Origin: Capitella teleta
Taxonomy: Eukaryota; Annelida; Polychaeta; Capitellidae
Assembly: GCA_000328365.1 (NCBI GenBank)
Contig: KB308499.1
Span: forward strand, 62,001 to 126,000
Direction: 5' to 3'
DNA: 64,000 nt
Shown here: positions 22,401-36,300 of the stretch, one piece after another
Position numbering within the stretch: position 1 is the first letter of the stretch
Layout: the number at the start of each line of letters is the position of its first letter
Translations under genes and position numbers: made by a program
Notes under the pieces: model-generated
What the model saw: the letters and a program-made list of their open reading frames with translations, nothing else
Told to the model about the DNA's origin: nothing
Database searches by the model: none

Positions 22401-24949
22401 CGCTGGACCACTTTCCATTCATTTGTATTCCATTTTTGTTTTCCCTCTGAGATCGTGATGCCCGGGGTCATGTTTAGGGCGTTCCGCGTGACTGGCTTCC
22501 ATAAATCACATTAAGCGTGACGAAAATACGAATTTTTCCTTCTCTCCGACTTCTTCCATTCGTACACCACAATCTACTAGTATATCCTATAACCACACAT
22601 ATTAAAAGACTTTTCACCAATCTGTAAAACCGGTGACATAATAAACTAGTACAGCATCCTCTTGCAAATTTGATGAACGAAGTTTGCCTGTGAGGTTTAA
22701 GAGCTTATTACGATAGAAATGACGGCAGTTGTAGCTGCTTTAGAAAAAGCAGAAAAGAATAAGTACTAGGACGCACTGGCTCGGTGTCCTCATCACGATT
22801 CTCCTACGCACAGGAAAACTTGCATTTCTGCTTCCGTTTAAGCCCAAAGTCTTAAATTATTTCGCCTTGTGTGAGGCTGTGTTCATTCATGGAAATCCTC
22901 TCCTCTGGTGAGTGCTATAGTCGTCTGCTGTGTTGTATGTGAGCAAAAGGTCTCTAGTTGCTGCTGTTATCCTTATGTAAGATTATCTTCTTTCTTGCAT
23001 GTTGAGATTCCGGTGGCCATTTAGTTATAAGGGTTACTCCAATTGTGTTGCTTGAATTGACTGTTAAAATAACATATCTACATTCATTTTAAGTTCATGT
23101 ACCAGGATTCATTTGAGTTGTGTGATGTGTCACTGATGTATAAGACCCTGTCTTCCTGGTCTTCCTGGTCTGCTGGTTTCAGATATCAGGACTTCCTGTC
23201 TGTGAAGCAAATATAGTTTGTTAATTTACCTCACAATGTTCACTATGAGTGATTCTGGCCTCAAGACGAGACCCAACATTAGCAAAATAATCATTCAGAG
23301 AATCAGCTATTTTGGGGGTATCGGTATAAGTAATTCATCATTGACAAGAGCAGATTTAAGAATTTATGTGTTTGGACTTTTGCCAATTGCTTCTTTTAGG
23401 ATTTGCCATGTTTTGTTTTCATATTATTTTTATTGAATTCTATTTGAGTTTGATAGTATAATTGTTTTGCTATAAGTATCATGCTTCGTAGTCTACATTT
23501 ATATCTTTTATAAGTAATTTTATTAAATAAATTTGGTCTGTTCTTAAATCGAGTATATAGCTTATTTTTACATCGAATGGATGTATTAAGGCCAGGGATT
23601 AACCAAGGATTGGAATCCGATTTTGTGGGAATTTTTTATCGAACCATGGAATATAAAAGTACCCTTATCATTCGGACATTTTGTCCATTTTGTAATCATA
23701 AGCTCACCATTCTGATTAATTGTATTGTGAGTGGAAGTAATATGAATTACCTGTAATCTGGGTCTGTGGGTCAGCGTGCGATGACTCAGATTCCCTTTGT
23801 GAGGCCTGTTATCTGCTCTGAAATTGCGCTGTGCTGCATGCTTAGATGAATTATTCGGCTACAGTTGTATGATTTGTCAATGAGTTATTCCTCGATCCTT
23901 AGCTCTTCGTTGATTCATCGTTACAGTGTGCAATTTTAGTGCTTAGTCTCTTTTGTCTGTTATTTTTGGAATTTCTGAGAAGCTTTGGTTTATTTATTAT
24001 TATTTATGTCCTTTTGAATTCGTCTTTATTTCAATATTATAGGAGGTTGAATCATGAATATTGATCAGATTCTCCTGTCATTTAAACCGCAATAAAAGTT
24101 TAGCCTTCTGAGAATTTCTAGGAATTTCCCACAGAAATTCATTTTGAATTTAATATCACACTTTGTCACAAGTTAAGAATTTAAGCCATGAACATTAAAC
24201 ATCTCGGCCATCTCTCCATGCAATCCAGCACGAACATGATCAGAAGTAATCATACATCGCATGATGATCAAGCACCAAATAACACGATTGAGCGTCATTA
24301 AAATTAATCGATTTTGGCAAAGGCATCGTCGGAGATCATGATGTCAATGGAATGTTTGCCAAACTTCGATTTAAAAAATATCACGCGATGGTAATCTAGA
24401 AGTTGAGATATCCCTAATCGTGTCTGGCTGACCTCGCAAAACGAATCAATATGATCAATATGAGGAGAACTTATGATACCTCTCTTGATTACACATTATC
24501 TCTGAGCCAATCCCCGTGATTATTGTATTCAGTAGTCCCGATGACATCATAAACCCACTCATCATGACATAACCAGGCATCTTCATCTCTCAGTGAGTCT
24601 CACAAATAGTTTTCACCAGTTACGCTTAACCTTATCGGAGAAATTATCCGTTACGGATGTAATTTGATCTTTTTCTTGCAGTATTTCCTTGGTGGGCTTC
24701 GATTTTCGCTCTTTTACATCATGTGATTGCTAACCCCACTGTTTACATTTACTTCACAACTTTACTTGTGAAAGTTTAATCTTCTCTTTAGAACTTTGGA
24801 GTTGATTTAAATTATGCTTTGTTGATTCTCATTCATTGTTATGCATTCAAGCGTTTAATTTAAGCGAGTAATGCGGGCCGTCGCACGCGGGTGAGTAAAC
24901 AAAGCAACTAACAGAGTTTAATTAACTCAGGAGAAAACATATTTTGATA
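19401..24949. other. Long intergenic stretch, no gene recognised
   Basis: Lies between the divergent PIN1 and EVI5 genes. Only short frames, none with domain or splice support. It holds a (CT)n run at 20101-20122, GTT repeats at about 20727-20755, and an imperfect palindromic group AAGGCC/GGCCTT at about 21608-21660. No tRNA or other RNA gene was seen. Confidence 0.5.
20101..20122. repeat. (CT)n microsatellite
   Basis: Eleven CT units in a row, uninterrupted. Confidence 0.95.
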
Positions 24950-25058
24950 TTCGGATTCGTTGCAATCTTTTCGTTCGAAGCCGAAGCTTCGGAAAATAGC
25001 CAATATTCGTAGAAGTCCGAAGCCCGAAGTCCGAAGCCGAAGCTTCGCCCATCACTAG
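24950..25058. mobile_element. Solo hAT-type terminus
   Basis: The + strand ends in repeated GAAGTCCGAAGCCGAAGCTTCG followed by GCCCATCACTAG. Its complement starts CTAGTGATGGGCGAAGCTTC, the form of many hAT inverted repeats, with subterminal CCGAAG repeats that would be transposase-binding sites. No matching left end was found, so the copy is truncated or very old. Confidence 0.55.
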
Positions 25059-25718
25059 TAACAATCCATCAGTAATTTATTTGAAATTACATGAATGATC
25101 TTAGTTTTATTTTTGATGCCATCATGCCTCGCATTATGTAATATATTTTAAATCAGTATAATTATATTTCTATTAAACCCTCTTAAACCCCCCCCCCCCA
25201 TCCCACCCCATAGTGGGTACATGCTCTCTGATGAAACGACCCGTATTCGAACAACATATCATGCAAATATCGCATCAGTGCATTGGCCAGATGACCGCCT
25301 GGCACCATGACAGCTGACCACCGCTGACCACCCTGTCATCGTGTTACTTCTGATCTCGTTGCACCTTTATCGAAGCTTTGTTTACCATACATACCCTGTG
25401 ACGTGACTCTAGCACACAGTGATCTGCGATTCATTTCTCTGTGATTCACTCAGTTTATTTTGTGTTTTGCTGGGACGCGACGTGCGACATGTTGCTGAGG
25501 TCGGCTGCTTTCTTCTTTTTCTGTATTTATATCAAGTTGACATTAGAATTGTGTAAATCGTACATTGCCGTATCTATTATCTAAGATGTATATTGTTATA
25601 CTGTATGTATATCTATATCCATCCATATTTTGTATAATGAACAATGCGGAGGTGTACTCCCTGCGATGTTGGCCGTAGCAGTGGGCGGGGTGCGGAGACA
25701 TTTTTTCCCCGCGTAGGC

Positions 25719-25821
25719 TGTACTATGCTCATGAATATGCATAGTACAACCACCAATGACGCGTTAAAGAAATTAGCCAATAAGCGTTTCAACTACCTGT
25801 TTCCATGATCAAGATGGCGAG
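25719..25821. promoter_or_regulatory. Perfect 10-base palindrome arms plus CCAAT and YY1 motifs
   Basis: TGTACTATGC (25719-25728) and GCATAGTACA (25739-25748) form perfect arms with a 10-base loop. Downstream are two CCAAT words (about 25753 and 25777) and AAGATGGCGAG (25811-25821), a YY1-type site common around transcription starts. A 60-codon frame opens with the same ATG region, but it has no recognised domain. Could be a small promoter or part of a transposon end. Confidence 0.3.
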
Positions 25822-27049
25822 TCCCTCTGTACAACTTGCTTTGCAATCGCGCATGGCCAAATGCATGTATCATTGTTTGCTTCGCAGCAAATATAAAGCC
25901 AGTGTTTTTCTTTCCAACCCAAATAAGGATAAAATATTTTATTTTAATTATGTGATGCCTGATGTAAATTTGCGAGCTTCTAGCTAGACTAGTCTTTTAG
26001 TTTTATATTCAGATAGAAATAATATCATACAGAGTACACTGTATAAGAAGTGCATTAGGGCGCTATTGCAAAACAAATCGCTTTGGAAGTTTTAGTACAA
26101 GAACAGCAATCAATACGCGATTACACAGTCAGGGCATTTTTATGTTTGGACAATGAAATTAATTTAATTGCGATACTACTTTGCACATCAAGATACGACC
26201 TAAACGCTTGCGAGTCAGCTGCTAGTAATAATAATCTGGGTCAAGTGATACATAATAATCGAGGTCAGGTAATGAATATTAAAATATACCCACGTGACAA
26301 TAAAGATACTAAATATTCATCAGTGTGGGACAGAACCTATGCGGGAAACAAGTATTTGAACTAAAAGGTTGGTGTTGAGTGAAAGCATTTTATGAATATA
26401 AATGAATATAAGATCGAAGGACACATAGTGAAACATCATATAGTTGAAAATTACAGTTGCAGTACTAATGATGGGTAGTATGACGTATTTATTTATATAT
26501 TGTGAAAATAGTGATTTATGAGGTAGAGGAAGTGATTTTATCAGAGATGGATCATGGCTAGGTAATAACATAAATGTATGTGGTGAACATGGCATGGCTA
26601 GATAATACCAAGGTAACAAGAATGATTATGAAAATATAAAATAGACATGAAAAAAAGGCTAGAGCTTGATGAGGATGAAGTCGATATTGATGCAGCTGAA
26701 TGTGAAATGTCGACGGTTCTGTTACTCTGAAATATAACGACAACGATCCTAACAAAGGAATCATGGAACACGCAAACAACAACACACATCAATCAGTGAT
26801 GTACTGGAATGCTGTCAATATTTAATTTCGCCCGAAATCCGCACTTCGTATGGCTCCGCATTTTAGTCACAATCCGTATTATTACTATCATACCATGACG
26901 CCATCCGCGTTCAGTAAATAGCAAACGTGAAACGTTTTGATTAAATGGTGGTTTGGGAATAAAATGCAAATTCAAATGTTTTAAGAGGTTCTTACGATCA
27001 GTGTTCGCCAGATTTTGAACACAAATAATGAATGGTCTAAATAACAACG

Positions 27050-27826
27050 TTACATCAGGTGGAAAACGATAACATTGTGAGTTTGTGAAATCAATGTAAC
27101 CTCAATTGTGACCTTCAACGTCACCTCCAAGTCTAAATGGTGCATGAGGCTGGTGCTTCTCACCACATCTTGTATCTCTATATCATCCCAAGTCTGTAGA
27201 GTTTCGTTAAAATTGGTAAAAAAAGTCCAATCGCTTTCAGGTAAGATAAAATTTTCGAGGGGTTGGTTGACTTCCTCGAAAAGTTGCTTCATTGAGGAAA
27301 CATTAAAAAATCGTCTACGTAAAAAGTCAAAATCGACACATTCAATAAATATGTGTTTTACACTTAAAATGCTTTGGCAGGGGATGCACACAGGGGGCAT
27401 CTCCCTGCTCAGGAGATAGCCGTGAGTGAGATGTGAGTGCCTGATACGGGCACGGGCCAGCACGATCTCCTCACGTCTGATCTCCCTGGAGCCTTTCGCC
27501 CACTTGCCAAGGGTGGGCTGAATACAGTATAGTTTATTTTCGTGTTCAGAGCTCCATTGTTCTTGCAACTTTTCTTTATAAAATTCATGGAAAGTGGACA
27601 TGTCGCGTGAATGCCGGTCTTTCGCCCAACGAGCGAACTTTACTAATTGTAGACGGTCAGGCTCGAGCGCCAGTCTCCACTTAATTATCATGTGTTTCCC
27701 CTGAACCTGGCTGAAAAAAATACTGAAAATGCTGTTAACGCGGCCATATCTTTTTATCCCAAAAGAGCGAGAGCTTAAAAATTTACAAAGTACAGAGACG
27801 CAACCAACAAGAGTATGTTGTGGCAA
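27050..27826 (-). mobile_element. LINE fragment (Jockey/I group), C-terminal part of ORF2
   Basis: A 258-codon minus-strand frame carries REEIVLARARIRHSHLTHGY and a Cys-rich motif VCIPCQSILSVKHIFIECVDF-like. This is the zinc-knuckle tail found after the RNase H/thumb region in Jockey- and I-group LINEs. Reverse transcriptase and endonuclease are absent, so it is 5' truncated, as LINE insertions usually are. The frame is open across the whole piece, so it is not very old. Confidence 0.8.
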
Positions 27827-30313
27827 CCAATCAAATCAATATCAAGTAGAATTGCAGAGTTATTCGACTTTTGTCAAGTATGATCAAAACCGTTATTAGT
27901 ACACGACAAATGTTGATAATGTTTGAAAAAGTGGAATAACACTGAAATTATCTGCAATATTGTAAATATTGTAAATAATGAAATAATGTGATATAAATTT
28001 ATTAAATTTCAATAGATTTATTATTTATAAATTAATCGACAGCGCACAGTTTACTCTACTGAGAAAAATATCAAAATGAAATATCAAATTAAAAAATATC
28101 AATAATTTATGCAATTAATTGCGTTAGTTACCATAAAGACCATGAAATTGGAGCTAATTAATTAAAACTCCAGAATTAGTCAGATGTATATATGCTAGGA
28201 GTATGCTGTGTAAATGTCAATGCAACAATTTGCATAACAAATGAGATATATTGAGATAACTATAACATATAAAAATTTTGTAATAACATGAATCGATTCT
28301 GATTCCAGATTCATAAAACAGAAAAGCGTCACCAATAGAAGGAAATTTTGGTTTGAAAAGGGTAAATATATCCTCATTTCTGATGCAAATAGTCATAACG
28401 TGTGGTGAAATGATTTGCCGATCCGCGTTTGGTATACCATAATGGCTGACCTAAATATCTAGTAAAAAAAGTACATTTGCTTTCGAAAATTACTTGGGGT
28501 CATTCTTGCTAGCTACGGGTTTTGTGTTTTCTGGTTCTTTTTATCCGAAACTAATTCTCTTGCATTCTTTGTATTGTAGTCTAATGATTCGAGTAATTAC
28601 ATTTTCAAGTATGGTGTGCAAAAAAAAAAAAAAAAAAAAAAAGGTGGAGATTTCATTGCGCGTGTACATCGTAATGAGATAATGTGCATGTACAGACTAT
28701 TAATATTACCCGGTAGGTGGAGTCGTTGGGAGTTTTCTCTGTCGGGTGTTCCTCGGCCTTTAAATTTGTAACTGACCCGCGTTGTAGGACCACAATAAGG
28801 ATTCTAGGGTTTCGGCCTCTTTCGGTGCGCTATGTTCATTTCGTTTGGCTTAGTCATTACATGCCACGATTTTGCCCTGAAATCTTTCCTTTGCGTTCGT
28901 TGAATGAGGCTGATGGCCTCCGATTGCGACCTCTCTTCGCTGACGCCGCTTGCGCCGAAGATTCTCTATCAATATAATAGAGTATCTCTGGCTTGCGCGA
29001 CAATCAGACGCTTGCTTTACTTAGTGAAAAGTGAAATATTAATTTCTGAATTAAAAATCCAAAGTGGGGTTGGTTTTATCACTACAGTTAAGAAGCCCTT
29101 TTACTGTAAATTGAATAAGAAGAAATGCAGGAAGAGAAGGATCGATTCCTTTCTTTAGATTTGGCGAGAATAAGAAGCGAGCGCTTCTTGATTCAGTTTG
29201 GCAGGTGACGAACGCAGCGGATGAATTCGGGTGTGATTCGTCTCTGATCGATGCTTGTCCCTTCCGCCGCCGATTCCATTGTTTTTTCGTTTACTTGTGC
29301 CGTGAACGAAAGAGTTCGTGATCTGCGTTTGAAAGAAGTACGTTATGATCCGGTGCGTTATACCAATCACCGCGATTGAGTGCGTTATGATGTCATTGAG
29401 ATTCACACCCGCATCGCCCATTTGATTGTTTGTACAACATGCTTGCAATTACTACATTGTGTGTGCGTGGCGTTATGCAACATGTCTCATATGATGTCTG
29501 CAATATTACATTTATGTGCAAATGTAATATTATGTTATCTGGAAAAGTTCCGTGTTCCTTTCCTAGGTCTAAGCGGGGAGTGAACGACGCATGTTTAATT
29601 ACCAGAGCATCTCCCAAACATGTATTGGATTGCCATGGTATTTCAGTATCAGTTCTTATGGCTCAACCTTAGCTGGATGCCCCAAATAAATAATGCATTG
29701 ATTTTGATTCGCGTTTTTTCCTATTGAAATAGTCTGCCTTATCTCGTGAATCAGTTTCCCTGTGGAATACCCGTCTCAGAACAAGCAATTGCTTCATTTT
29801 ATGATCCAGCCACGTTTGATCTTGTGCGTCGCTGCCAATGCATGGGATTTCCCCCTGGTCAGTCTTATGCAGCACGGACGCTGAGTCAACTCTCACTTAA
29901 CTTCGGCGTTATTCATATTTGAGGGTTTAAATTCGTTTTAATGCTAACATTTATACATGTATGTGCTGTATGAATTAGGTCTCTTTCTTTGATTGACACC
30001 TGTCACTCGCTGCATGCAACATGTTTTCTGTTGTCCTTGGGTCATTTACCGGTCACTTAATGACCGCGTGAGAACAATGCTCACGACACACAAATGCCAC
30101 TCTTAGGGTCATTAAACCCAAACAGATGTACGAATGTACCTCCTATGCGGGGGGTTTCTTACTGCACCTGCCCTTAGAGAGCATAGGAAATTCCCAGGGT
30201 ACAATTCAATAGTGGCCGCACTCAGAGACCAGGAAAAATGTAATTATCGATCGATGAAATTCCCACTGTGCGCCCGTGAATCATGAGAGAAAAGAAAGGA
30301 ACATATGTCGCCG
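27827..30313. other. Upstream region of EVI5; no gene recognised
   Basis: AT-rich to 28700, then more GC- and CpG-rich to 30300. An A-tract lies at 28620-28642. Several short frames occur around 28717-29448 but none shows a domain. The CpG-rich part may belong to the EVI5 5' region. Confidence 0.45.
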
Positions 30314-30335
30314 GTCACGTGACAACCTGACGTCA
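30314..30335 (+). promoter_or_regulatory. Palindromic E-box and full CRE just upstream of EVI5 first coding exon
   Basis: GTCACGTGAC (30314-30323) is a palindromic E-box (USF/TFE type), and TGACGTCA (30328-30335) is a full cAMP-response element. They lie 27-48 bases before the first possible EVI5 ATG at 30362. If they are promoter elements, transcription would begin close to or past 30362, favouring the second ATG at 30416 (MDDFFNLSSPRSNS) as the start. Confidence 0.45.
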
Positions 30336-30361
30336 CTGAGGTTTTAATTTCATGCATCAAT

Positions 30362-33300
30362 ATGAGATGTGAGTCATCTGGGCGTGTATTCGCAGCGTCC
30401 TCTTCATCTCGTGGAATGGACGACTTCTTCAACTTGTCTTCACCGCGTTCGAATTCGCTTCCAAATTGGAGGTCGACTCGTAGATATGCTGAGTTCACCT
30501 GTAATCGTAGTGAGAGTGCGTGCACCGTGGAGAGTGGATATGGACCTGAATCCGTTCATAGTGGGCCTCCCGAGGAACTGGCTCAGAACCTCCATAGCAA
30601 GTGGTATGTGGCTCGGTATTTGGACCTCATGCCGCCGACTGGGTAAGAGCAGCATTATCTTGATGTACATAGTTTTTATTATTTGCCTGTTGGAGAGGTA
30701 TTACCGGTATATATTTTCCTGGTTTTCTGAGGCGTTGTTTTTCAAAGTTATGAATATTCATTAGTTTCTTCTTGGTTGTGAACTGTGAAGTGTTTTTGAA
30801 AATAAAATTATTCGATTGTGTACCATGTGTAAAAACGATCTGGTTATTTGCGTGTGTCCTCTCGTCTCTCTCTTTTCTCTTTTTGGTGACGATGTCGATA
30901 TCTGTACATATTCTGAGGTTTTCTAGATCTATATATACTTTTATTGAGGCCTGCTTTTTTGGAGGGAGAGTTGATTAATTGGTATATATTATTATCAGTA
31001 TTGCATGTTCAATAAATACTGCTATATATAACTGCCAATTGAAGTAACTCATTCATGCATAATTCAACAGACGGCGAAGGAAGAAATCGCATTAATTCAT
31101 TGAAAGAAAAAAATTCACTGCAAATGTTTTTGTATTCAGTCAATTCACGCATTTTTCTTCTTGCTAAGAAGAAAATCAGTCGTGTTAGGTAACAAACATT
31201 GTGGCAAACACCTTCTCCACAGTGTTTACTTCTGTATCATAAGAAGTTCTGTGTGTGATTTGTGTTTGATTCTGTTTCATTTGCAGATCGCCATTGAGCA
31301 GCAATGGCAAGAAATCCGTCCTCTTCACTTATGACGACACTGGTCAACCATTGAACTCGTTCTTGACCTCTCCGTGCAATCACACGACCTTCCCGTTCAA
31401 CCAGCCGTTGAAGTCGCGCAAGGGCACCTTCTCCAACTCCAACTCCATGTCCTCGATTCCAACCAGTCCTCGCTCCTCGCCACCTGAACGAGGCAGCCCT
31501 GGCACCCCCCGGCACAATGGGGTCAACGGAGCAGCGAAGGTCTCGCCCAACGCAGATCCCGATGAGGTGGCACTTCTTCAGAAACTGGAAGAAGCCAATC
31601 GGTAAGTTTGATCTCCCTGGACACACGATTATGATTTTAAAACGAATGACGTTTCAGGATGCTAGAGGCTGACCAGAAGTCACTGCAAACGCTGACACCC
31701 AGCCCCATACACAAGCACAAGAGTCGACAATGCAATGGTGGAAGCGCCATTGGTCATTCTCGGACAGCGTCCATCTCCAGCGTTATATCAAACGCTTCAA
31801 TATCAAGCAACATCAGCGGTTTCAACAACATCGAGGAGGATGCCGCGACCCCAGATGACCTCTGGAATCTCTGGGGTCGAATCACGAGTGACTGGGACAA
31901 CATCGCTCGCAAGAAAGCCTCATACATCAAGGAACTTGTTCGCAAAGGAGTGCCTCACCACTTCAGGGGCATCGTCTGGCAACTGCTCTGCAATTCACAC
32001 GTCTCTCCTGCGAAAGCAAAATACGCAGAATACCTCAAGATGTCTTCTCCTTGTGAGAAGACCATTCGCAGGGATATCACGCGTACCTACCCTGACCTTG
32101 ACTTCTTCAAAGAGAAGAATGGACTTGGGCAGGAAAGTCTGTTCAATGTTATGAAGGTCAGTCTACATCTGTTGTATGGAATGGGATTTTTCGTCACCCT
32201 CTTTCCTGTTGAAATATTCCTCTTTGCGCTAATAACTCCTGGCTCATGCTTACCCTTCTGAGAATCCCTGATGATTGACGTGACTCATATCCACAGGCAT
32301 ATTCATTACATGACCGTGAAGTGGGGTACTGCCAGGGAAGTGCTTTCATCGTAGGCTTGGTTCTTATGCAGGTTTGTTTGATCATTTTATTCTTTTGAAG
32401 TAATTACATGTATCATTAAATTATCATTTTCACAGATGCCAGAAGAGGAAGCATTTGCAGTTTTAGTGCAATTCATGCAAGAGTACAAAATGCGTGAACT
32501 TTTTAAACCATCGATGGCAGAACTTGGTTTGTGCATGTTCCAACTTGAGTGCATGATTCAGGTATGTGAATGACCCTCATCTGACTGTTATGTAATCTTC
32601 TGGGCTTTACAGGAACACCTTCCTTCGCTGTACCAACATTTCCAGGCGCAGGGCTTCTCTGTCTCCATGTTCGCTTCGTCCTGGTTCCTCACACTCTTCG
32701 CCACTTCGCTCTCGCTTGCTGTCACGTGTCGCATCTTTGATGTGTTCCTCTCAGAGGTCAGTAACCCCATTGTAGAGTTCATCAAGTGCATGCCTGTCTT
32801 GTACGCAGGGTCTGGAGATGATATTCCGTGTTGGGTTTGCAATTCTCCAGATGTCAGCCAGCGAGTTGCTTCGTAGGGACATGGAGGGAATGATCAAGGT
32901 ATGCCGCCTCGTCAAATTGACCAAACTTTTAATTCCAGAACAATTAAATTCCTCTCTGTTCCTCTTCAGTTCCTGCAAAAAGAAGTTCCATTCATTGTTG
33001 AACAGGATCCTGACGCTCTTTTTAACACTGCTTACGTAGTCAAGTACAACGTAAAGAAAATGAAAAAGTAAGTTTTGTCCGCAATAGCCTCTCTCCGCAT
33101 TGAGCAATCTGACTCGCATGATACCATGCCTGGATTCATTCCTTCTTTATGGGAACACTGAATTACGCAGACATAAAACTCAGCTGACAAAATATCATCT
33201 CATTTTCTTGCTATGCGTACTCATCAGCACTTGAATCAATTGCACTGTTTTGCCTCAAGACTCCTGAAAGAGATCATGTTTTCATGTCGTCACACCGGAA

Positions 33301-36300
33301 ATGTATTTCTTTTCTTCCCTTCGGCTAAATCAGCATTATACGAGTATTCTCCTCTGTTTAACCATGTATTTTTCCACCTGTGCCACGGCCTCTCTAAACC
33401 ATAAAATATTTTACACAAAAATTCCTTCTGTTCACAACACCAGTAATAACAATCCCCTTTTTGGAGCTATGAAAGCGCTGTAACTCCATGAATATATATA
33501 TATATACCTATGTAGTGTAAGCCTGGCCTCATTTTATTTCTGTCCTTTAAAGCTCTTCGCGCATGACCAATTCACTTAAACACGAGGTTAAATCCATATA
33601 ATACAGAGCAATGGAATCCTTCACATAACCCAGATTACACATGCGAGATTTGCATTGCATAACGGCCAATACGCAAGTGCGCATACGACAACTTGTTCGA
33701 TCGGTTGTATACAGAGATACCAAATTTGACAATTTGCCAGCTTGTGAACACGAACCGAGCCTTGATCACATCATTGGATGTATTTTTCCTCTGCTCACCT
33801 GAGAGGTGTTTTGTGTGCTTTCTCTGTGGTCGAGTCGTGTACACCATCTGTTTGTATGTGAGGCAGTCGAGGGACACTCGTTGGATAATGGTGTATGGCA
33901 GACAATGGATATGAACGGCGCAGGATGTTCAGAAGAGGATGAAGACGGCCAACCATTCATCTATTTCTCCCCTTTTGACGACTTCGGGTCAGTATACAAA
34001 AAGAAGAAGTGAACGTGACTTCCCTTCTGATGCTGATGCATCGTGCCTTTGGGGAAGAGGGATGTTTGGTAGATGTCCCCTCGAAGCCTTCATCTTCGGC
34101 TTTCTCCGTCGCTCAATCGTTCGTCCTCAGAGGCCACTTTTGTCGATTAACCAACTCAGCCCTCTGCGTTTTATGTCCACTCAGAAAGGCTGTTTTGTCG
34201 CTTACATAGAATCACTAATTGAGCTCTCTCAAGTTCAAAGAGAAAGTTGTCTGTTGTTTGTGGCCTGTCATTCCTTCTATGTGGGATCGGATCCTGCTTT
34301 GTCTCTCCAGTTGTGTTTATGCTTTAAGCGAGGAGACCTTGAGGTTGGAGCGAGACTGCTGGTGTGAATGAGAGCAATGTACATGTGAACGGAATGTTGA
34401 GAGTGGGTACTTCTGTTTGCGTGTGGCGTGGTAATCGGTGCTGGTCCACTCAGTGTGCTTCATCTGATTCCTCGCTGACCAAAACTCCTGCCTGAGTGGA
34501 CGAATGCTTATCTGCACTTGTCCGTGCGGTTAAGAGTCCCAAGGACATGCGATTTTAACCGATGTTGTCGCCAATGTTACGAGCATCTAAGCGAACATAA
34601 ATCTTCCGATATCCAATATTGCGGCTGCAATTTCTGTGAATATGAGTTTGCTGTGTGAATGGATGCGAGCTCATTGAGCTTCACACGCAGCGCTTTGAAA
34701 AGCATCTTCCCCCCTGAGGCACCGATTGCGTCATTGGCGCATTGAACCCCCGCTCCACGCACCACACATGTCTCCGTTATTGACTGTGTATATGCAGTTG
34801 GCCCTCTTTCGCCTTCCCTGAGGAGGGTCAGCCATCTTATCTTCACGCCTGACCTTCAAAACCCCGGTTTCCTTGGCGATGCATATTGTTCGCTTGCCGC
34901 TTCGTAAAGAGCTCCTTTTACGGCGTGTGTTGTCGTCCTGCGCGTCCTCCTCCTCGTGGCTTCGCTGCGTTTATTGTTCAACAGTTGGTTGGCCAGCGAA
35001 CGTAATCAAGCGGCATGAACTATGTGCCAACAAGGTTTCTTTCTTCCCCCTGATGGACCAACCCCCTTGTCATTTACGTCTCCCGCAAGTTTAATGAGGT
35101 CGACAATGAATGCATTGTGCCTGGAAAGCGAATTGCTGATGAGGCTACAAAGCAGGCAGAAGCGCGCTCATCTTGGATTCAATGATCGGGGGTTCTGTGT
35201 TCTGCTGCTGCTGCTGCTGCTGCTGCAGGGGCATTGTGTAATTCGCTTTTGCAACGAGATCAATGCGACTTTGCAAGGCTACGCCCTAAATGGATTCCGA
35301 CCAATGATCCGAGTGCCATGCTTATGACCATCAGCCTCCTCCCTGGGACCTCTCCCGTTGACAACCTCTGCTGTGCGTCCCACGCCAAAAGGGAAATTGC
35401 GCGCTTGGTTTCGCGCCAAAACCTTGTATTGTCAGACGCCGGAATAGTGTATCATTTGGGGGCTTTATTGGCAACCGGGGCCGGCTTCCCCGTCGCCTCC
35501 TGACCTCTACCCCGCCCCCTCGCCCACTTTACGTTGGTGTTTAAAGGGGGGTTGGGTGTTTGATCAGTAGAGCATGGCTCACATGTCTTACAGCCTACTT
35601 GGCCTGCATTTCTATACGGCCGTCCGTCCGTTCTCATCGGAATAGTCCTCACACAGTTGCGTCGTTGGATTTTGTTGTCAAGTCGAAGGATATACGAGAT
35701 CTCAGTGCGATGTTGCCAGTTATCTCCCTCGATAGCACAGACTGACACTGCATGAATTATTCAACATATAATCGCCGCTCTTTTAGTCCATAACGGGCGA
35801 TGCTCCCCACGTGTTTAAATCAAAACCCGTCGTATAATTTATTACTATATAGTTATAAACTCAACGTATTGTGAAAGTTGTAATTTTCGCTGCTGCATAG
35901 AACGGTTGATTGTTGGGTTGATATATTCGCTCATATCGACAATGCTTTTTTCCCGGTGGCATTTGTGATGGTTTCATTTCGCGCTGGATCACCATTGCGC
36001 ATGCGTCAATGCATTACGCCGAACAAGGCAAGCGTGGCAGGCAGCAAGACGGATCATTTCGCTTGGCGTGGATGCCGTCCGTTTGCTGGGCCTCCCTGAT
36101 CCTGTTCAATCCCTCAGGCCCCGATGCATCATGGGAAATCCACGCAACGGTCGGATCATCCGCTGCTATATTCTTATCACTAAGACTGATAAACTCATGT
36201 GACCCTTGTCGTGAACTACTGTAGATATAATTCGTAATTTATTCATTGCGCTAAATTTCAAAGCAATTCAATTCATGTTGATTACTTCCTGTTGTGTACT

